Source of the DNA: Phoronis australis
Lineage: Eukaryota > Phoronida > Phoronidae
Direction: 5' to 3'
DNA length: 64,000 bases
Assembly (NCBI GenBank): GCA_002633005.1
Contig: NMRA01000134.1
Location: 309,077-373,076 of the forward strand
Shown here: positions 59,001 through 64,000 of the stretch, in pieces
Layout of the letters: each line of letters begins with the position of its first letter
How positions within the stretch are numbered: position 1 is the first letter of the stretch
The notes under the pieces: model-generated
Databases searched by the model: none
The model's input: only the letters and a program-made list of their open reading frames with translations
What the model was told of the DNA's origin: nothing
Made by a program: the position numbers and the translations under genes

Positions 59001-59711
59001 TGCTAGTAACTGAAAAACTTGTTAGTAAGTTACCTGGATAATTACTGTAATTATTTCTAGATTGTGGCTAAACCTTTATTCAGCAACTCTGAAGTGTGAG
59101 TGTAAGATCAAATTTCTGTCTTAGTCACTTTTCATAAAACAGACCCGTTGTCAAAACCTGACGTTGTGAGCAGCGGGCTTGGTGAGCACAACCCACATTT
59201 TTCATTTCTACTATGACTTACGTTAGGCAAATTAGGTTGCAAAGCATGTCTTTTATTTTCAGAGAACCTCATTCTTGATTGACAAATGCAGAAGCACATT
59301 TCACAGATGTTCACTAGACTATAAATGCTGGATACGAGACTACAAGTGAATTTGGTCTTCTATCGCTATCTTATGTTTGAACTGAAATTGGGTTTTCACA
59401 TGGAGTTCCCGTATGACAAGACTACCTTGCCAACTGAACCTATGACACCGTGACAAGTTTGTGAGGTGAAAGTCCAATAACAACTCGGTCAGTTCTTCTC
59501 ATGCCTGAAAATCCCTTATAAATCTGAGTACAGAACAAGATGAGTGGTAGATGACTAGCAGAAGGTACACTGCCTCTTCACTTTACCTCATACACAGACG
59601 TGAAATAAGAACAGTAGGTAGGAGGCATACCTCTAAACAGACGTCTTTGGAACTTTCAGCACAAAATGATCCAGGTTTGCCATAAAGCTCTTCCTGACTT
59701 GGGGTGGCCAT
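49371..59711 (-). CDS. TMEM117: TMEM117 gene, multipass membrane protein (6 coding exons, 667 aa)
   Basis: Spliced on the - strand: 59711-59631, 57760-57187, 56534-56299, 53567-53310, 52362-52233, 50095-49371. The total is 2004 nt including TAA, every junction is GT-AG, and every phase agrees. The conserved core begins near residue 131 (DARYYFQHP, FLIYAEDPVAHS). Several hydrophobic segments follow, with family motifs such as EMFQEDQGS, GTWCGDFFTAWMV, ISWDTLNKGFLPS and ILDLNMWKNQ. Vertebrate TMEM117 starts at the counterpart of ARYYFQHP, so this protein has a ~130-residue hydrophilic N-terminal extension. The family is a multipass membrane protein; in human cells it has been linked to ER-stress-induced mitochondrial dysfunction, and its molecular activity is not established. 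Confidence 0.93.
50738..50845 (+). repeat. 27-bp tandem repeat, four units
   Basis: Four nearly identical units of AAAGTCAAGATTGGTTGAG plus TTACACT, with one A/T difference. Confidence 0.95.
50904..51325 (+). repeat. ~420-bp direct duplication, copy 1
   Basis: From ACTGAGAAATTTAGCC to TTTTAAAATTCTAAA, it is repeated at 51685-52118 with about ten substitutions. See the finding on a possible assembly artefact. Confidence 0.9.
51324..51440 (-). mobile_element. Tandem-repeat element, terminal fragment (copy C)
   Basis: AACGCGGAGCGTTG, then AAATGCGCC, AGGGTTGTTTATTGG and GGCCAGTAGAGGGC match the hairpin end of copies A and B. It is inserted at the 3' limit of the first copy of the 420-bp duplication, a site left empty in the second copy. 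Confidence 0.65.
51685..52118 (+). repeat. ~420-bp direct duplication, copy 2
   Basis: It begins immediately after the single 'n' at 51684. It lacks the element fragment that follows copy 1 and has a short insertion that makes a perfect 32-bp palindrome (52045-52076). Confidence 0.9.
52233..52362 (-). CDS. TMEM117: TMEM117 exon 5
   Basis: 130 nt, phase 0 to 1, acceptor CCTTTTAG and donor GTAGCA (weaker than the others). It encodes DWDFPHFVNSLDIKLPGLN, then HIHIEIPNC and WKIHVEG. This is the family's extramembrane segment between the fourth exon's last hydrophobic helix and the KWF...LDLNMWKNQ region. Confidence 0.92.
53310..53567 (-). CDS. TMEM117: TMEM117 exon 4
   Basis: 258 nt, phase 0 to 0, acceptor ATTGCTAG and donor GTGACC. 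It encodes VTDIMLQEKLYPGW, RRGYNRIILFW with a membrane segment (VTIVTSTVVVVIIATDI), the motif ISWDTLNKGFLPSNELSRA, and another hydrophobic segment ending DLMILMQ. Confidence 0.95.
54822..56000 (-). mobile_element. Tandem-repeat element with terminal hairpins, copy B
   Basis: This is the same family as 22683-24337 in the opposite orientation. The palindrome is at 55969-55989 (CCACATATAAATATGTGG inside longer arms). The other end at 54825-54885 contains ACGCAGAGCGTTG and the conserved tail. About three core units lie between. It sits in the TMEM117 intron between exons 3 and 4. Confidence 0.7.
56299..56534 (-). CDS. TMEM117: TMEM117 exon 3
   Basis: 236 nt with acceptor CCGTTCTAG and donor GTGAGA, entering in phase 1 (two bases complete a Lys codon). 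It encodes RLLRLEMFQEDQGSF, a membrane segment (MVMFLTTILSLFIFSWLYN), then GINNAWFMKAAACGTWCGDF and FTAWM, which are core family sequence. Immediately 5' of its acceptor lies a decayed copy of its own beginning (56535-56645). Confidence 0.93.
56535..56645 (-). pseudogene. Decayed tandem copy of the start of TMEM117 exon 3
   Basis: Read on the - strand, CTAGAG is followed by GGCTGATGCATGTGG, then AAATATTCCAAGAAAACCACGG. This lines up with CTAGAGAGACTGCTGCGGCTGG then AGATGTTCCAAGAAGACCAGGG of the real exon. The copy has lost one base before the match, so the exon frame hits TGA at once. A shifted frame still reads EIFQENHGHVIVSF beside EMFQEDQGSFMVMF. Similarity fades after ~50 bases. Confidence 0.6.
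57187..57760 (-). CDS. TMEM117: TMEM117 exon 2 (N-terminal extension and first membrane segments)
   Basis: 574 nt with acceptor AATTTGTAG and donor GTAAGT. The first ~100 residues are Ser/Asp/Lys-rich with repeated SDDI/SADDIGK units and no hydrophobic stretch. Then come DARYYFQHP, a membrane segment (LFIAYLIVFCNFLIY), the family motif AEDPVAHS, and a second segment (VILWMAAIACGVVFGKLVV). An in-frame ATG at 57694 could serve as an internal start if exon 1 is not used. Confidence 0.92.
57761..59630. other. TMEM117 intron 1
   Basis: AT-rich with no exon supported. A 91-codon + strand frame at 58381-58656 is unrecognised. Confidence 0.45.
59631..59711 (-). CDS. TMEM117: TMEM117 exon 1 (start codon, MATPSQEEL...)
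   Basis: ATG at 59711 is preceded in frame by TGA two codons upstream, which supports this start. 27 codons run to a donor GTATGC (59630-59625), phase 0, and join EDYPPKSNS of exon 2 in frame. The exon was inferred from phase, splice site and upstream stop, not from family similarity, because this N-terminus is not conserved. Confidence 0.65.
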
Positions 59712-59721
59712 TAGGAGTCAT
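59656..59721 (-). promoter_or_regulatory. Overlapping upstream ORF at the TMEM117 start
   Basis: An ATG ten bases before the proposed TMEM117 start opens a 21-codon ORF in another frame. It ends inside exon 1. Ribosomes starting there could reduce initiation at 59711. Whether it is translated is unknown. Confidence 0.4.
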
Positions 59722-60749
59722 TTGGACAAGGACTCTGAAATCATTCATTCACAAACTTCACGACATTATGATAAATTACACTTCTGTGCACTAATTCACT
59801 CCACCCCCACCCATAATTCGGGAGACATTACACATAACAGAGCCTGTACTATCTTCCCTAAACCCATAAAGAAGATAGTGACAGTACATAATTATGATTG
59901 TGCAGTCCATCAAGGCCTGTTAGCCTCTATAACAACCTGTAATGACCAGCACAATAGGCCAGTAGACACAACCAAGCTTTATATACCACCAGCCTGTTCA
60001 CTGCATACGATCCTCCCTCCTGAAGCATTCGTGATCTGTTGCATTAGAAAACATTGTTGTGCCGCATCAGAATGGTAATATCAAGACACCAGGAAGTATG
60101 ACTCAAGAGGAGGAATTTAACCAACCCAACAGATACAACGATAGCATTTTATAGTCACAGGGATTCTCACATGGTGGTGTTGAAAGAAATATTTAAACTG
60201 AACTTAATGTAATCCTTCAGCGATGCGAACTGCTCACCTTCAAAATTTTTTAATTCTCAGTTTTAAACGGCCATTCTCAGTTTAACACCCATCCCTACCT
60301 TATATTAAACAATACTTCCTGACATGTTTTTGATTGTGAATATCTGCACCACAAAAATGTTAAAATGTTAGCCCCCAAAATATGTGTAAAGGCATGCAGC
60401 AAATGATTCAAAAGGTAAATTTTGTGCTCTAAAATTGGATTTGAAATGACTGATTTGGCTCATGTACATTTTTATTATTATAATAGTGCGCAAAAATGTA
60501 AAGGCTTTCCCATGAGTGAATCAACCCTTCTACAAAGCTGATGTTTTTAACACAACAAGATTAGTTAATTGGCAACATAAACTACATATCTACGACTAAC
60601 AAAGTTCAAAGGAAGCATGTAACCTTACAATAATGCTAACAAGCACATAAGCTTAACTTTTAAAAAATTAAAATGCCTGAAACGAATTGAGTGCAGTACA
60701 ACTTCATGGCTTCCAACATAAGAAAATGATGACAAAACAAAACTTGAAC

Positions 60750-60962
60750 AAGCTGGATGTCACTAATAACCCAAGCTAGATGTCGCTAATAACCCAAGCT
60801 AGATGTCACTAATAACCCAAGCTAGATGTCGCTAATAACCCAAGCTAGATGTCACTAATAACCCAAGCTAGATGTCGCTAATAACCAAAGCTAGATGTCA
60901 CTAATAACCCAAGCTAGATGTCACTAATAACCCAAGCTAGATGTCGCTAATAACCCAAGCTA
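60750..60962 (+). repeat. 23-bp minisatellite (AAGCTAGATGTCRCTAATAACCC)n
   Basis: Nine units. A and G at the variable position mostly alternate (CAC, CGC, CAC, CGC, CAC, CGC, CAC, CAC, CGC), suggesting growth by 46-bp dimers. Confidence 0.95.
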
Positions 60963-61084
60963 AAACTACAACACACTTATCTCATTATGTCCCACACACA
61001 ATGTATTTACATATAGGATGCCCTTATAAATTATCAGGAGTCTCATATCTAATGGTATGATTTATGTGGGTGGATTTGATTGCA

Positions 61085-61255
61085 GAATGGTGATAACAAA
61101 ACTTGGACTTGTATTGCAGTGTCCTACACAGCAGGTTTATTTATAACTCGGACTTGTATTGTAGTGTTATAAACCTGTAGTATGGTACACAACAGGTTTA
61201 TTTATAACTTGGATGTAACAGGACTTGTATTGTCATGCAACAAACCTAAGTACTA
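61085..61255 (+). repeat. Degenerate ~70-bp repeat, about three units
   Basis: ACTTGTATTG, ACAGCAGGTTTATTTATAACT and ACAACAGGTTTATTTATAACT recur, with ACAAACC/ATAAACCTG between them. Confidence 0.6.
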
Positions 61256-62603
61256 TGTAGTAAGTTATATGTGACTTGATTCTAAAATTCGCACTACAGT
61301 GTTTTGCATATGTAGCCCATCCTCTGCCTAGCCTTTGTCCAAGAAAAGAATGAAACAAGGATAAATATTACGTGCTGAAATTCCGCAGACGTTTAAAGGA
61401 TGCTCAATACAATTACGTGTAGATTTCAAAGCACAATAAATAGCACTGAATTTTCACTGCCCTTCAATGTGTCTAACAACTTCAGAAGATCACCACTGTA
61501 ACACCTAAAATACATGTTGATCGTCAGTTTTCAATAGAAATGCAATGTAATCTAACACAGTCATATAGGACACAGCATGGCAGACCCAAGCTAAAAAACG
61601 TTGGCGACTCCTTTGCTTTTTCTTCACAGTGGGGCCCCAGAGATACACATAGAAGAAACAAATTTAAAGGTAGAGCAAAATTAAAGGTACTCAAACTCAA
61701 GCGCAAATATTTACTTACACCAACACATGGAAATTAGTAAAGTAGGACATGTAATCAAAGCTGTTTTAACATAAAAACTGATATCACATAATGAAAGTAT
61801 TGTATTTTCAAAAGGGTTTCACTAATTAATTTAATTCTAATATAGTCTTTTCAGCAACTCATCTAAATTTCACATTCTTTACCAGATGTTTATCTGTTTA
61901 GGCACTGTAACAGTAAACAGGAAGGCAGTTGGAAGGTAGCAATCAAACAGATATGAAGAAACATTTGTAAATTCATTTATAACTTCAGAAGTTCTGTGAG
62001 TATACACAAAACCTCCACATTGAATGCAACTGCACAAGACAAAAGTAATCAGACAAAAATCGTTTCACCGTAATGATTATTAATTCTGTTAACAGCAAAA
62101 ATGATTAGAAACAGCTATCGGGGCAGCACAATTCTAATTACAAAACAGCCTAGCCACCTTACTAACTTTCCTGTTAAATCCTACATGCCATGACATTTTT
62201 TGTTTCAGTTTACAGATGAAAACTACGTAGCTGAGTTTTGCATGCTGTCGCTTCATAGTGTTTGTGATGAACTAATGAGAATGCATCGGAATTGACATTG
62301 ATAATGCCTTCGGCTGAACTAATGTAGTCCGTCAATATTGTTATGGACAGGTGTTTGGGTCAGCTGCTAATGTCAGCTTTATGGCTATGAGACAGCGTTC
62401 AAACAGATAAGATATTGTGGACGTGCGGCTCAATAAACACGATTATACACACCTACTTACAGGCAATTTGTGTTTGGGACTCAAACAGAATTCAATAGGT
62501 AAAACCATTTTAAAAATAATACCGGGTTATTCAACAAAAATCATAACGGTGTAGATCATGTCAATACTATTTCAAGTGTTGGCCATTAGAAACTCGGCCC
62601 ATT

Positions 62604-63025
62604 TTACAGGACCTTGTACGGACTATTTCGTAAATAGATTTGTACATTAAGAGCTGCTGTCATCAAGAAGCCTGTATACCAGGAATGCTGATCTAAGGTC
62701 CTTTTGTGTGACAAAGTGTTGTTAGGTTCTGGGGATTCGTCGTCAAAGTCCGTAGACTTTTGGTAGTAATCGCTTATTGCATTATCTGGTGATATCGGCG
62801 AGAGATTCCTGGTCCTGGAACTGAATAAATTAGTGTCATGAGACCTGTTGAAAGATGTGCTCCTCCAATGAGGTTGCCAAGAGCTGGTCATATGCTGAAC
62901 CATGCTGCCAGCCTTTGTAAGTTGGACATTGTGAAACATTTTTAGCCCACAGGTTTTGTGTCTGTGGCTGAGAGTTGGCCAGTTTAAGTTATCTAACATT
63001 GACCCAGGCAACGGAAGTCTCAAAC
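62604..63025 (-). other. 139-codon ORF upstream of TMEM117, status unknown
   Basis: It reads ...SFNRSHDTNLFSSRTRNLSP, then SDYYQKSTDFDDESPEPNN, and ends YLRNSPYKVL and TAA. CCTCAG just upstream could be a splice acceptor. It has the polar composition of a disordered protein and no recognisable domain. An ORF this long can occur by chance in 64 kb. Confidence 0.25.
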
Positions 63026-63616
63026 AGCTGAGGCGAATTCCAAGGTGGGTTGAAGCAATGTTTTATACCACTGAATAATTTCATAAGGTTGGTAGAGTAC
63101 AAATTGATTTTTTATATTTTTCACAACCAGAAAAGTGTTAGTACCTTAACAGTTTCAGTTACTCTCAGCAGCCATCTTCAGAAGCTATTGGACACTAGGT
63201 GGCATGGTGATGACTCCGTTCCAAATCTTAGATAACTTATACCCTCAAGGGTATCAGTGCAAAACCAATGATTTACCTTGATTCTGTAGATGAGGAGATT
63301 TTCTCTCACATCAATACATGTGTAGATTAACCTTGATTTTTTTACTAAAAATACAACCTTTGAATGATGCTAGACAAAATGGCTGTCAAAAAGAAAAGAC
63401 ACCATCTCAAGATGCTTGAGGGCAAAAGAAGACTGATGAATAAAATTACATAAATACGTCTGGCTGCTAGCTCAGGTCACCAGACAGCACTGGCAAAACA
63501 TGGGCTTACAATGTTACACTGACAACGAGTTTGTTGTGGGCCAGTTAAGGAAACTTACAATCCAGTTGCTTACAGTACCTGATACACCATAATGGATTAA
63601 TTTGTAAATCACTAAG

Positions 63617-63735
63617 CAGTGGCAGATCTACGTTTTCAGCAAGGGGGGGGTTTAAGATTCCCGCCAAGGTCGAATCCTAGGCGCGTGGCGCCGAGCAGGG
63701 GGGAGGTGAGCAGGGGGGTTTCCCCTCCCGTGTAA
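63617..63735 (+). mobile_element. Short TIR element, one end (copy 3)
   Basis: CAGTGGCAGATCTACG followed by a G-run resembles the left end of the elements at 5342 and 15846. No matching right end was seen, so the extent is a guess. Confidence 0.35.
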
Positions 63736-64000
63736 GACATTTTTTTCTTTTTGTAGCCAAATAGTGAAATTTACATGCATCCTGGTAAGTTTCTGGCACT
63801 TAACATGTCTCTGGAATTTTTCTTAAAATAATTAGAAACCCTTCTCGATTTCGTCACATGAACTTGGCTCATAAGTTTCGTGAAACCATATTGTGCACAT
63901 CTGGGTATGAGTCACGCCACCAGCAAAAATTTTTGTTGGAACATCTGCTTACACACACCTTTTTTAGCATACGAAAAGTCGTATACGAAAAAGTGTGGTG

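Larger units (their letters stand above)
59712..64000. other. Region upstream of TMEM117
   Basis: It should contain the TMEM117 promoter, but no core element was identified. It holds the 23-bp and ~70-bp repeats, the 62604 ORF and one end of a short TIR element. Confidence 0.45.

Overview
This is a metazoan genomic window. It is AT-rich, has long introns with canonical GT-AG junctions, and carries many microsatellites, minisatellites and degraded transposable elements. No bacterial-style operons are present. Two protein-coding genes can be reconstructed exon by exon. One is a troponin T gene on the + strand, which indicates an animal with a troponin-regulated muscle system (Bilateria). The other is a TMEM117 gene on the - strand. 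The protein sequences, the intron density, the tRNA-derived SINE and two isolated 'n' bases fit an older assembly of an invertebrate, perhaps a non-vertebrate deuterostome. The species cannot be fixed from the sequence alone.

Layout. About 1-5880 holds no convincing gene; it contains inverted repeats, a CA microsatellite and small MITE-like elements. About 5887-43707 is the troponin T gene. A candidate untranslated first exon ends near 5886. Eleven coding exons lie between 10161 and 43707, spread over 33.5 kb, and all their phases agree. The 3' end has two homologous, alternative C-terminal exons (43397-43480 and 43558-43707). The predicted proteins are 302 aa (distal exon) or 280 aa (proximal exon, which carries its own stop). 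Its introns hold two small TIR elements, a large tandem-repeat element with terminal hairpins (22683-24337), an antisense non-LTR retrotransposon relic (26880-29640), a tRNA-derived SINE, a 470-bp foldback element and several minisatellites.

43708-49370 is the convergent region between the two genes. It contains a second SINE copy and no supported gene. 49371-59711 is TMEM117 on the - strand: six coding exons, all in phase, 667 aa, with an N-terminal extension of about 130 residues before the conserved membrane core. Its introns contain a near-identical ~420-bp duplication interrupted by an 'n' (possibly two haplotypes joined in the assembly) and a second copy of the tandem-repeat element (54822-56000). 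59712-64000 is upstream of TMEM117; it contains a 23-bp minisatellite and one 139-codon ORF of unknown status.

The two genes are tail to tail and share no obvious pathway. Troponin T anchors the troponin complex on tropomyosin in muscle thin filaments. TMEM117 is a multipass membrane protein. The observations most worth a second look are the duplicated alternative last exons of troponin T, the dense array of CTCF-like motifs inside the tandem-repeat element, an in-frame sixfold amplification across the catalytic motif of the LINE reverse transcriptase, the foldback element, and a decayed exon duplicate in TMEM117.
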